Source: Agriterribacter humi
GTDB lineage: Bacteria; Bacteroidota; Bacteroidia; Chitinophagales; Chitinophagaceae
DNA length: 64,000 nucleotides
Assembly (NCBI RefSeq): GCF_009192765.1
Contig: NZ_VOHQ01000003.1
Location: 310,001 to 374,000, forward strand
Direction of reading: 5' to 3'
The translations under genes and the position numbers were made by a program. The notes under the pieces are model-generated. The model ran no database searches. It saw only the letters and a program-made list of their open reading frames with translations, and was not told where the DNA came from. This document shows, in pieces, positions 8,912-16,462 of this stretch (positions are counted from its first letter, which is position 1; each line of letters begins with the position of its first letter).

Positions 8912-10630
8912 CTATGCCGGCATTTCGGTATGAACAAACTCCATTAATTCTTTTATATAGGCTGGTGAAAAATCGAATCGTAACCCTGCGGAACTGTATA
9001 GCTCCGGTAAGGGTTTTGTACCACCCAAACTTAGTGCTTTCATGTAATTATCCAAAGCATTTTCTTTATTTTCTTTGAATTGTTTCCACATTCCTATTGC
9101 ACCTAACTGAGCTATACCATATTCAATATAATAAAATGGCACTTCAAAAAGATGCAACTGTCGTTGCCATGCTATTTCGCGGTATTGGTCTAATCCGTTG
9201 AAATCTATTTCAGTAGAAGAAAATTCTTTCATAATCTCCGTCCACCGGGTAGTTCTTTCTTCCGTGGTATGAAAGGGGTTTTCATATAGCCAGTGCTGAA
9301 ACTTGTCTATGGTGGCAATCCAGGGCATAACGGTGATCACTCTCTCCAACTGGTGCTCTTTGGCTCTTTTTAAATCATTGGCATCCGCAAAAAAAGTATC
9401 CCAGTAATCCATACTGAACAGTTCCATGCTCATACTGGCCACTTCTGCCAATTCGATAGGGTATTCTTTAAAAGCCGATAATTCAAGCGGATGAGCCAAA
9501 AAAGAATGAATGGCGTGCCCGCCTTCGTGAACCATGGTGGTTACATCATGCATTTGCCCCACGGCATTCATAAAAATGAAAGGCGCGCCACTTTCGGCTA
9601 ACGGCATATTGTAACCGCCGGGAGCCTTGCCTTTCCTGCTGTCTAAATCAAGATGGTTCAGTTCATTCATCCGGCGCAGGCAGTCTGCAAAAAAAGGCCG
9701 CAGGCGGGTAAAGCACTGAATGGATTTTTCCAATAATTCCCTCCCATCGGTAAAAGGAGTTAAAGGTTTTACACCTTCCGGCTCCGCTTCTGTATCCCAG
9801 GGCTTTAGTGGATCCAGATCCAGTTTTTTCTTTTTCTTTTTGTTGATGATATCTACCAAAGGCAAAACATACCGTTTTACGCCTTCGTGAAAATCAAAAC
9901 AATCTTCCTTTGTATAATCAAACCTGCCTTTCTCTACAAATGCATAATCGCGGTAATTTTTAAATCCGGCATTTAAAGCCACCTGGTGACGCTTATGGAT
10001 CAGTTGAGTGAACAGCTCATTCAGCGTGTCTTTATCCCGCAGGCGTCTTTCGTTCACTTTGCGGTAAACCGATTCGCGTAAGCTGCGGTCGTGACTTTCT
10101 AAAAATTTGGAAGCCTGCTGCAGTGTGTATTCTTTTCCTTCTACTTCAATGGTCATTTTGCCTGCAACGGCGCCATATTGCTGCTGCATTACACTTAGTT
10201 CAGAGAATATGGGAATATTTTCTTCCCGGAACAGGTCTATACTCTTTTTTACGGAACGCAGGTAGGTAAAATATTTATCCTGGTCTAACGCTGCTGTATA
10301 AGCGCAGTTGATCAGTTTCCTGTTGATCTGGTCGGCATAGGGTTGTATATTGGGCTGTATGTGCGTATAAAAGAAATTAAAGGCTTCCGTAAGCGCTTTA
10401 TTTTCTGTATCGCATGTCATGCGTACCTGCCGCCAGCAGGCGTCTTCCGACACAACAGCTTCCAGTTCGCTGGAATCCTTTAACCACTGTTCCAGCTCTT
10501 TTTTGGAATGGATGGGTCTTTCAGCCAAATCTTTAAAATACGGTTCAAGAGCTTCCCATGTGGTTACCTGGAAGTTTTCCGGCAGAAAATGTCTTGTCTT
10601 TTTTTTAATGTCAGCACTTGCCTGGATCAT
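8912..10630 (-). CDS. M3-family oligoendopeptidase (PepF-like)
   Basis: A cytoplasmic zinc metallopeptidase that cleaves oligopeptides. The zinc motif HEGGH is at about residues 368-372, preceded by the HDVTTMV strand and followed by the third ligand in EVASMSMELFS. I place the start at the ATG giving MIQASADIKKK (about 572 residues). An upstream in-frame start would add LLSFTSHLSPFYTT, which is only translated micro-repeat DNA. The length and domain order match M3B oligoendopeptidases. An internal lysine run (IINKKKKKKLDLD) is unusual but sits in a surface-type linker. Confidence 0.92.
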   Translation of the reverse strand: MIQASADIKKKTRHFLPENFQVTTWEALEPYFKDLAERPIHSKKELEQWLKDSSELEAVVSEDACWRQVRMTCDTENKALTEAFNFFYTHIQPNIQPYADQINRKLINCAYTAALDQDKYFTYLRSVKKSIDLFREENIPIFSELSVMQQQYGAVAGKMTIEVEGKEYTLQQASKFLESHDRSLRESVYRKVNERRLRDKDTLNELFTQLIHKRHQVALNAGFKNYRDYAFVEKGRFDYTKEDCFDFHEGVKRYVLPLVDIINKKKKKKLDLDPLKPWDTEAEPEGVKPLTPFTDGRELLEKSIQCFTRLRPFFADCLRRMNELNHLDLDSRKGKAPGGYNMPLAESGAPFIFMNAVGQMHDVTTMVHEGGHAIHSFLAHPLELSAFKEYPIELAEVASMSMELFSMDYWDTFFADANDLKRAKEHQLERVITVMPWIATIDKFQHWLYENPFHTTEERTTRWTEIMKEFSSTEIDFNGLDQYREIAWQRQLHLFEVPFYYIEYGIAQLGAIGMWKQFKENKENALDNYMKALSLGGTKPLPELYSSAGLRFDFSPAYIKELMEFVHTEMPA

Positions 10631-10652
10631 AGTAGTATAAAAAGGTGAAAGG

Positions 10653-10700
10653 TGAGAGGTGAAAGATAAGAGCAAGGAGGGTGATTTCTTTCACCTCTCA
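10653..10700. repeat. Inverted repeat between DUF5606 and peptidase genes
   Basis: TGAGAGGTGAAAG at 10653-10665 is perfectly complementary to 10688-10700. It is built from the GTGAGAGGTGAAAG micro-repeat found in other spacers. It follows the DUF5606 stop and could stop transcription or stabilise the 3' end, but there is no T-run. Confidence 0.35.
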
Positions 10701-10721
10701 TCTCTCACTTCTGACTTTACA

Positions 10722-11354
10722 TTATTCTTTTGTTTTTTTCTTTGGAGCGGCTTTCTTTTTTGGAGCAGGCTCTTCTTCAGACGCTTCGGCTTTTTTAGGA
10801 GCGGCTTTTTTCTTAGGAGCGGATTTCGCTTCTTTTTCTTCTTCCGCTGCTTCTTCCTTTTTCTTTTCCGTTTTTTTAGGTGCGGCTTTTTGTGGGGCAG
10901 CTTCAGCATCTTTTACTGCTTCTGCTTCCTGCTTATCTTCGGAATCAACGGTTTCTTCCTCTTCTTCCGGTTGAGGGGCTTTGATCTCAATATTATTCGC
11001 CGTTAAAATACCAAGCCATTTCACCATTTTTTTCATATCACTGGTATATACCCTTTCAAAATCCATATCGGGATATACAGCTTCGAAATATTTTTTTACC
11101 GCAGCATTGTCTTTTTCGCTGGGCAATGGCGTGGTATCTTTTTGCATGGCAAGAAATACATCTGCCAGGTTCACATTATCGCGAACCGTAAATATTTCAA
11201 TACTTTCCAAGTGCGAAAAATTATGCACGCGGGACGATACAAACCTTGTGCTTTTATCTTCCAGCGAACGTACAATGGCGCCATCTGCTTTGGAGCTTAA
11301 CAATTCAAATAAACCGCCTAAGCCGGTTACAGAAATGATCTTACTGTATTCCAT
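10722..11354 (-). CDS. DUF5606 protein with a long Lys/Ala/Pro/Glu tail
   Basis: Residues 1-130 form the small DUF5606 domain found across Bacteroidota (MEYSKIISVTGLGGLFEL...). The last 80 residues switch to a low-complexity tail: an acidic stretch (PEEEEETVDSEDKQE) and then repeats of AAPKKxxKK and PKKKAAPKK type, like histone H1 or basic nucleoid-protein tails. The tail suggests binding to nucleic acid or another polyanion, but this is an inference; the domain's function is unknown. An alternative ATG lies three codons upstream. Confidence 0.8.
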   Translation of the reverse strand: MEYSKIISVTGLGGLFELLSSKADGAIVRSLEDKSTRFVSSRVHNFSHLESIEIFTVRDNVNLADVFLAMQKDTTPLPSEKDNAAVKKYFEAVYPDMDFERVYTSDMKKMVKWLGILTANNIEIKAPQPEEEEETVDSEDKQEAEAVKDAEAAPQKAAPKKTEKKKEEAAEEEKEAKSAPKKKAAPKKAEASEEEPAPKKKAAPKKKTKE

Positions 11355-11405
11355 ATCAATCATAACATTTTAAGGACGTGCAAGATAACGGGAAATTTGG
11401 AAATG

Positions 11406-12491
11406 TTAGTCCGGGAATAGTGTTTTATCAATATTTGGGATGATCCGCAGGGCATTTTTGTAATATATTTTTTTGAGAATGGCATCCGGAAGCCCCATCC
11501 CGTACATGCGCCAGAAGGCATGATATTTTTTGTGGTAGGGAAAATATTCATCTTCTGTTTCCAAAACCCTGAAATAAGTAGTGTATTCTTCCGGTACCCA
11601 GCTATCCTTACCAAACATGATCCTGTCCTGGTATTTTTCAAAAAATTGTTTTGCGGCCCTTGGCTGTCTGCCCAGTTCGGCGATTATGGCGCCAAATTCA
11701 ACCATCATATTCGGCATCTCATTTAACAGGCTGCCTAATTTGCCCAAATCATTAGGATACCAGCCGAAGTGGGCTGCAATAAAAGTAGTTGAGGGATGCT
11801 TTTTAAACATGCGGTGTTGTTCGGCAATGAGCTGTTCCCATGGTTCCGGATCATTGGCTTCCCTTTTTCTGCGGGGGTGTGTAACCAGTTCCAGCCAGCG
11901 TTCATTGTGCTCATCCACCGGGTCCCAAAAGGGCTTGGGGTCGGCGGTATGAATGAGCACGGGGATTTTCAGCTCCCCGCATTTTTCCCATATCGCATAT
12001 AAGCGGGGATCGTCTATGGCTACCCGTTTACCATCTTTGTCTGTTACTGAGAACCCAAGATTTTTAAATATTTTTAACCCGTTAGCGCCGTTTTTTACAT
12101 CAGCTTCTAATTGATGAACCGCTTTTGCTGTCCAATCCGCTTCTCCTATGCCGCTAAAATCAATATTGGCAAACACAATAAAACGTTTTGGCGACTTGCT
12201 GCGGATACTTTTTGTCATCCCTTCCAACTTACTGCCATTGCCGCCACTCAGGTTTACCATTACTGCCATATTAAGCTTATCCATATCCGACAGCAGGTTT
12301 GGAATGGTTTGTTCCGACAGGTTCCATTGGTGGTTATGCACGTCAATAAAAGGGAATTTTGCTTTAGTAACAATATGCTCCGGAACTTTAAGCGTGGATA
12401 CCGGATCGTATTTTTCAAAATCCATGGATTTCTGCTGGGCAAATAGAGAGGCTGTATAACAGAACACAATAATAAAGCTGATCTTTTTCAT
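11406..12491 (-). CDS. Exported amidohydrolase (amidohydrolase-2 / TIM-barrel metal hydrolase)
   Basis: The protein starts MKKISFIIVFCYTASLFAQQ, a signal peptide. A longer reading would start at TTG and is less likely. Metal-ligand signatures of the amidohydrolase-2 family are visible: FIDVHNHQWN near the N-terminus, IPVLIHTADP in the middle, TFIAAHFGW and RIMFGKDSW near the end. Such enzymes hydrolyse or decarboxylate small aromatic or cyclic substrates. It starts 20 bases after the serine hydrolase gene, so the two form an operon and may act on related exported substrates. Confidence 0.85.
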   Translation of the reverse strand: MKKISFIIVFCYTASLFAQQKSMDFEKYDPVSTLKVPEHIVTKAKFPFIDVHNHQWNLSEQTIPNLLSDMDKLNMAVMVNLSGGNGSKLEGMTKSIRSKSPKRFIVFANIDFSGIGEADWTAKAVHQLEADVKNGANGLKIFKNLGFSVTDKDGKRVAIDDPRLYAIWEKCGELKIPVLIHTADPKPFWDPVDEHNERWLELVTHPRRKREANDPEPWEQLIAEQHRMFKKHPSTTFIAAHFGWYPNDLGKLGSLLNEMPNMMVEFGAIIAELGRQPRAAKQFFEKYQDRIMFGKDSWVPEEYTTYFRVLETEDEYFPYHKKYHAFWRMYGMGLPDAILKKIYYKNALRIIPNIDKTLFPD

Positions 12492-12511
12492 GCTATGGGA
12501 AATTAATAAGG

Positions 12512-13804
12512 TCAATCGTTAAGCGCCTGGTAAGCCAGTATTTTAAACTTTTCGTGGATGTCGCCATGACTATTGGGATACAACTGCAAAAAGAATTGCG
12601 CCACCATTTTTTCTTTGGGATCTATCCAGTAAGAAGAGCTGAACATACCGCCCCAGCTATAAGAGCCTTCTGGCCGTGGAGAAAATGCGCTGCCTTTTTC
12701 AGTTACTATTTCAAAGCCCAATCCAAATGCATCGCCATGGCCTAATGTAAGATCCCCGATCTGGTTGGTGGTCATCATACGAATGGTATTGCGTGATAAT
12801 ATGCGTTTGCCGTTATACACACCGTTATTCAGTAGCATTTGCATAAAAATAGCATAATCGTAAGCTGTAGACGACAATCCGCCCCCGCCTGAAAAATAAG
12901 TACCGTTCATTTTAGGGTAATCGGAATAAAATGTTCCGTTAATATCCATGGTTTCCGGGGCTTTTTTGATGTGTTTGCTGTCATCTTCTGTATACAGCGT
13001 GGCAAGGCGATTTTGTTTCTCTGCAGGCAGGTAAAAATAAGTATCCTTCATGCCCAATGGATCAAAGATCCTCTTTTTCAAAAATTGATCTAAGCTCATG
13101 CCGGATACAACTTCCACTAAGTAGCCGAGCAGGTCGGTGTTCAGTCCGTACGTAAATTTTTCTCCCGGTTGATGCGCTAAAGGCAGCGGGCCTAATTTTT
13201 TCATAATGTCTGCCAGCTTTATCCTGCCTACGCCAATGCCGGCCACAATACCTGCTTTGGCATAAATAGCATTAAAGGCTTTGTTGCCTATTTGCGCATA
13301 GTGAATACCGGAAGTATGGGTGAGCAACTGGCGAATGGTTATTTCCGATTTAGCAGGAAAGGTGGTATACGTGGTGTCGGATTCATTAAAGCTGTTCAGC
13401 ACCACCGGATTTTTAAATTCGGGTATGTATTTACTGATTGCATCGTCAAGCAAAAATTTCCCTTCCTCATACAGTATCATTACGGCCACGCTGGTAATGG
13501 CCTTGGTTTGCGAAGCAATACGCATAATGGCATCTTTGCGTAAAGGTTTCTTTGAAGAAACATCATCGTATCCCAACCCCTTATGGTATACAATTTTTCC
13601 ATTACGGGCGATAAGTGCCGTAGCGCCATTGATCCAGCCGCTGTCTATATACTGCTGGATAAGCAAATCAATCCTTTTTAACCTTTCTTCAGAAACCTGT
13701 ACGGATGCAGGCGGGGCTCTTTGTAATGTTTGGGAGAATGATGCAGTACATACTGAAATAAAAAAAAACAGAAGTATTGTGTTACGGGTGAACGATCTTA
13801 TCAT
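12512..13804 (-). CDS. Serine hydrolase, beta-lactamase/class C family
   Basis: A periplasmic protein of about 430 residues with a signal peptide (TILLFFFISVCTASFSQ). The catalytic SxxK is S98-Q-T-K101 (IASQTKAITS), followed by the YxN-type motif YGLNTD, as in class C beta-lactamases, esterases and D-aminopeptidases. The start at MIRSFTRN is chosen over an ATG six codons upstream because it leaves a compact signal peptide. It is the first gene of a pair with the amidohydrolase. The true substrate (peptide, ester or beta-lactam) cannot be read from the sequence. Confidence 0.88.
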   Translation of the reverse strand: MIRSFTRNTILLFFFISVCTASFSQTLQRAPPASVQVSEERLKRIDLLIQQYIDSGWINGATALIARNGKIVYHKGLGYDDVSSKKPLRKDAIMRIASQTKAITSVAVMILYEEGKFLLDDAISKYIPEFKNPVVLNSFNESDTTYTTFPAKSEITIRQLLTHTSGIHYAQIGNKAFNAIYAKAGIVAGIGVGRIKLADIMKKLGPLPLAHQPGEKFTYGLNTDLLGYLVEVVSGMSLDQFLKKRIFDPLGMKDTYFYLPAEKQNRLATLYTEDDSKHIKKAPETMDINGTFYSDYPKMNGTYFSGGGGLSSTAYDYAIFMQMLLNNGVYNGKRILSRNTIRMMTTNQIGDLTLGHGDAFGLGFEIVTEKGSAFSPRPEGSYSWGGMFSSSYWIDPKEKMVAQFFLQLYPNSHGDIHEKFKILAYQALND

Positions 13805-14019
13805 ATAAAATGGTATTGGCATTTGAAGGATGAAAGATAAGATTTTTGGAAGAACCGAAGAAAGCCCGAAGATTGGAAAATCTGAAATTCGAAAGGGGAT
13901 TAAATGATGAGCTCATATTGAAATGGATCTTTCTGTCCCTGAAATCTGTTACTTGCAACCTGCAACTTGCAACCCGGACCAATCTCAAATGTAAAATTTC
14001 AAATCAGAAATATACGCCG

Positions 14020-14739
14020 TTACCCATACAACTCCTGGTGAATGGCTTTGCGGTCGTAGCCCATGGCAAGTATTCTTTGTTTGGCCTCGTCAATCATATT
14101 CTTCCAGCCGCAAAGGAAAAATTGTGCAGGTGGAATATTTTGGGCGAGTTCTTCATAAATGGCATGCACATAACCCGTTTTTCCTTCCCATTCCTGTCGT
14201 GATAAAGTGGGGTAATAATGAAAATGAGGCACTTTTTGTTCCAGTTCAACCATCTCTTCGTAATAGAGCAGGTTGCATTTTTCGCGGCAGCCAAATATGA
14301 GATGAATATCCTGGTGGGGAACATTGTGCAGATTGATATAATTAACCATGCTGCGGAAAGGGGCAATACCTGTTCCGGTGCAGATCAGAAATAAATCTTT
14401 TTCAATAGGCTGCGGCAGGGTAAATACGCCAAGCGCTCCGCGTAACGTAAATTCAGAACCTTCTTTTATTTCATTGAAAATATATGTGGTGCCTGCGCCG
14501 CCCTCCAGTAACACTATTACCAGCTCAAACACATTGCTGCCATCGGGCCAGGAAGCAATGGAATAACTGCGCCATCTTCTGGCGGGCTTTTCGTGAATAG
14601 GAAGGTCGAGCGTAACAAATTGCCCGGGAGTAAAATCAAAATTATCTGTATCCTGCACTTCAATCCAATACCTGCGGGTTAGGAGAGCTTCTTCCCTGAT
14701 ACGTGTAACTATACCTTTGCGCCAGGGTAGTAAAGCCAT
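14020..14739 (-). CDS. Ferredoxin-NADP+ reductase-type FAD/NAD(P)H oxidoreductase
   Basis: A 239-residue flavoenzyme of the FNR superfamily. The FAD-binding RxYS is RSYS at 57-60, the pyrophosphate-binding segment is GGAGT (80-84), the NAD(P) loop is TGTGIAP (121-127), and a C-terminal CGW...M motif completes the nicotinamide site. It ends in Tyr-Gly, close to the C-terminal aromatic of many FNRs. There is no ferredoxin domain, so it needs a separate redox partner. The gene is preceded by two palindromes and the Obg terminator. Confidence 0.85.
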   Translation of the reverse strand: MALLPWRKGIVTRIREEALLTRRYWIEVQDTDNFDFTPGQFVTLDLPIHEKPARRWRSYSIASWPDGSNVFELVIVLLEGGAGTTYIFNEIKEGSEFTLRGALGVFTLPQPIEKDLFLICTGTGIAPFRSMVNYINLHNVPHQDIHLIFGCREKCNLLYYEEMVELEQKVPHFHYYPTLSRQEWEGKTGYVHAIYEELAQNIPPAQFFLCGWKNMIDEAKQRILAMGYDRKAIHQELYG

Positions 14740-14830
14740 ATACAGAATTTTTAAAAATGATAACCGTATTAATTAATACCCAATCGCTCCGGTTGCTTAA
14801 ATATAAACAGTGCTATAAAGTTAAGGGATA

Positions 14831-14872
14831 GGGATTATAATCCCTGCAGGAAAAATCAATCCTTTTTGCAGG
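14831..14872. promoter_or_regulatory. Palindromes upstream of the FNR-type gene
   Basis: GGGATTATAATCCC (14831-14844) is a perfect 14-bp palindrome. It overlaps a second, longer inverted repeat (CCCTGCA at 14842-14848 with TGCAGGG at 14866-14872 and A5/T5 inside). They lie about 95-130 bases upstream of the reductase start. They may be an operator or an mRNA hairpin; nothing in the sequence decides between these. Confidence 0.35.
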
Positions 14873-14914
14873 GCATAATTTATTCCGGCTTGTGTTGACT
14901 TCAGCAGATGTAAC

Positions 14915-14941
14915 AAAAAAGCGAAACCCGGGGGCTTCGCT
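14915..14941 (-). terminator. Rho-independent terminator of the Obg gene
   Basis: On the minus strand AGCGAAGCCCCCGGGTTTCGCT folds into a GC-rich hairpin and is followed directly by TTTTTTG. It lies about 95 bases past the Obg stop codon and before the next gene on the same strand. Confidence 0.8.
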
Positions 14942-15035
14942 ATAAATGCCAAAAATGGCAGGCAATCGTACATTATAATAAAATGGAGATAATCGTTTTT
15001 GTGGAAGTAATATTACAGCATTTTGTTATTATTTG

Positions 15036-16043
15036 CTATTTATTGATCAGTTTTTTATTTAAGGTCTGCCATAAGATATCCTTTAGCTCAACCAAACCTT
15101 TATGCGTAAGCGATGAAATAAAAAGATGCGGAATATCAGTGGGCAATTCTTTGCTGATAGCTGTTTTTAATTCATCATCCAGCATGTCGCTTTTACTTAC
15201 GGCAATAATAAATTCCTTGTGTAGCAGCTCGGGGTTGTATTGTTCCAGTTCATTAACGAGTATATCAAATTCTTTACGGTGATCTTTGCTATCGGCAGGA
15301 ATAAGAAACAGCAGCACAGGATTGCGTTCAATATGGCGAAGAAAGCGATGACCCAGGCCTTTGCCTTCTGCAGCGCCTTCAATAATACCGGGAAGATCGG
15401 CAATGCAAAAGCTTTTGTTATCGCGGTATGCTACCATGCCTAAGTTGGGATTAATGGTAGTAAAAGCATAATCGGCTATCCTGGGTTTGGCCGCAGTAAC
15501 AGCCGATAATAAAGTGGATTTGCCTGCATTAGGAAAACCTACCAGGCCTACATCTGCCAGTACCTTTAATTCTAAAACCTTCCATGCTTCCTGTCCGGGT
15601 TCACCTGGCTGGGCATATTCAGGTACCTGGTTGGTGGCTGTGGCAAAATTAGCATTGCCCAGTCCTCCGCGTCCACCCTTTATCCATATTACTTCCTGCC
15701 CGTCTTCCATTATTTCGGCTTCCTTCTCTTTTGTTTCTTCATTAAAGGCTATCGTACCCAGTGGCACTTCTATAGTAATATCCTTTCCGGTTTTGCCCGT
15801 ACAGTTATTGCCGCTGCCACCTTCACCATTTTCTGCCAGCACATTTTTAAAATACCGCAAATGCAAAAGGGTCCATAAATTTTTATTTCCTTTAAGTATA
15901 ATATGCCCGCCCCGTCCGCCATCACCGCCATCAGGACCAGCCTGCGGATTGTATTTTGTGCGCATGAAATGCTTACTGCCGGCGCCTCCATGCCCGCTAC
16001 GACAAAATATCCTGATCTGATCAACAAAATTCGATTTTTCCAT
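15036..16043 (-). CDS. obg: Obg/CgtA GTPase
   Basis: A 335-residue ribosome-associated GTPase involved in late 50S assembly and growth control. It has the glycine-rich Obg domain ([29 protein letters not shown]) at residues 1-160. The G domain follows with G1 GFPNAGKST (169-177), the threonine-containing switch YAFTT and G3 DLPG (216-219). The G4 motif is SKSD in place of NKxD, a variation I recall in Bacteroidota Obg. The start is set at [10 protein letters not shown]; the 22 codons upstream are not part of the conserved domain and overlap a promoter element. Confidence 0.95.
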   Translation of the reverse strand: MEKSNFVDQIRIFCRSGHGGAGSKHFMRTKYNPQAGPDGGDGGRGGHIILKGNKNLWTLLHLRYFKNVLAENGEGGSGNNCTGKTGKDITIEVPLGTIAFNEETKEKEAEIMEDGQEVIWIKGGRGGLGNANFATATNQVPEYAQPGEPGQEAWKVLELKVLADVGLVGFPNAGKSTLLSAVTAAKPRIADYAFTTINPNLGMVAYRDNKSFCIADLPGIIEGAAEGKGLGHRFLRHIERNPVLLFLIPADSKDHRKEFDILVNELEQYNPELLHKEFIIAVSKSDMLDDELKTAISKELPTDIPHLFISSLTHKGLVELKDILWQTLNKKLINK

Positions 16044-16056
16044 ACTGCACTTTGGC

Positions 16057-16064
16057 CAAAGATA
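16057..16064 (-). promoter_or_regulatory. Bacteroidota -7 element of obg
   Basis: TATCTTTG on the minus strand matches TAnnTTTG exactly, about 14 bases before the obg start codon, which implies a very short leader. No clear TTTG -33 element lies at the expected distance, so the assignment is tentative. Confidence 0.45.
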
Positions 16065-16224
16065 TGACCTGCATGGCACTATTGAGATATAGCAAAACAG
16101 ATTCATCAAATTTATATAAGGATTGCTAAGGGGTTAAATGCCAGGAAGTCATTGTAAAATAGCATAAAACACATTCAATTTATGCTCATGTGTCGTTATC
16201 CTGGTCAAATTGGCTATTATTTGG

Positions 16225-16256
16225 TTTGCACCCCTGCCTTAATTTTTTTATCTTTG
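16225..16256 (+). promoter_or_regulatory. Bacteroidota promoter of the HAD-GT20 fusion gene
   Basis: TTTG (16225-16228), a 20-base spacer and TATCTTTG (16249-16256) fit the Bacteroidota major-sigma-factor consensus TTTG-N19/20-TAnnTTTG exactly. Transcription should start near 16263, leaving a 5' leader of about 200 bases. Confidence 0.65.
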
Positions 16257-16262
16257 CGCTGC

Positions 16263-16462
16263 ATATCCGTTCCAAACCACCTTAAATACTTCAGGGTGTT
16301 GGCATATTTTGGATAAAACTTAGTCTTCGCCTACTATCCAGGCGGAAATAATTAGAAACACTTGTAAAACAAACATTTCACTTGTTGTAAAAACAAGCGA
16401 TTGTTCTTTATATAATTTTTTTAACAGTTCTTCCCTAAAACGAAGAGCAATAAATTTCTTTT
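16263..16462 (+). other. Long 5' leader of the HAD-GT20 fusion gene
   Basis: The leader has no gene. It contains two small hairpins, CGCCT/AGGCG near 16330 and CTTGTT-GTAAA-AACAAG near 16390, and an AT-rich run before the start codon. No known riboswitch class was recognised. Confidence 0.4.

Noticed and set aside
10631-10675. 15-residue N-terminal extension of the M3 peptidase
   Set aside because: Also translated spacer repeat; the next ATG gives the expected N-terminus.
15487-16020. 177-codon open frame on the plus strand
   Set aside because: Antisense to obg; its Pro/Ser-rich product mirrors the glycine-rich Obg domain.
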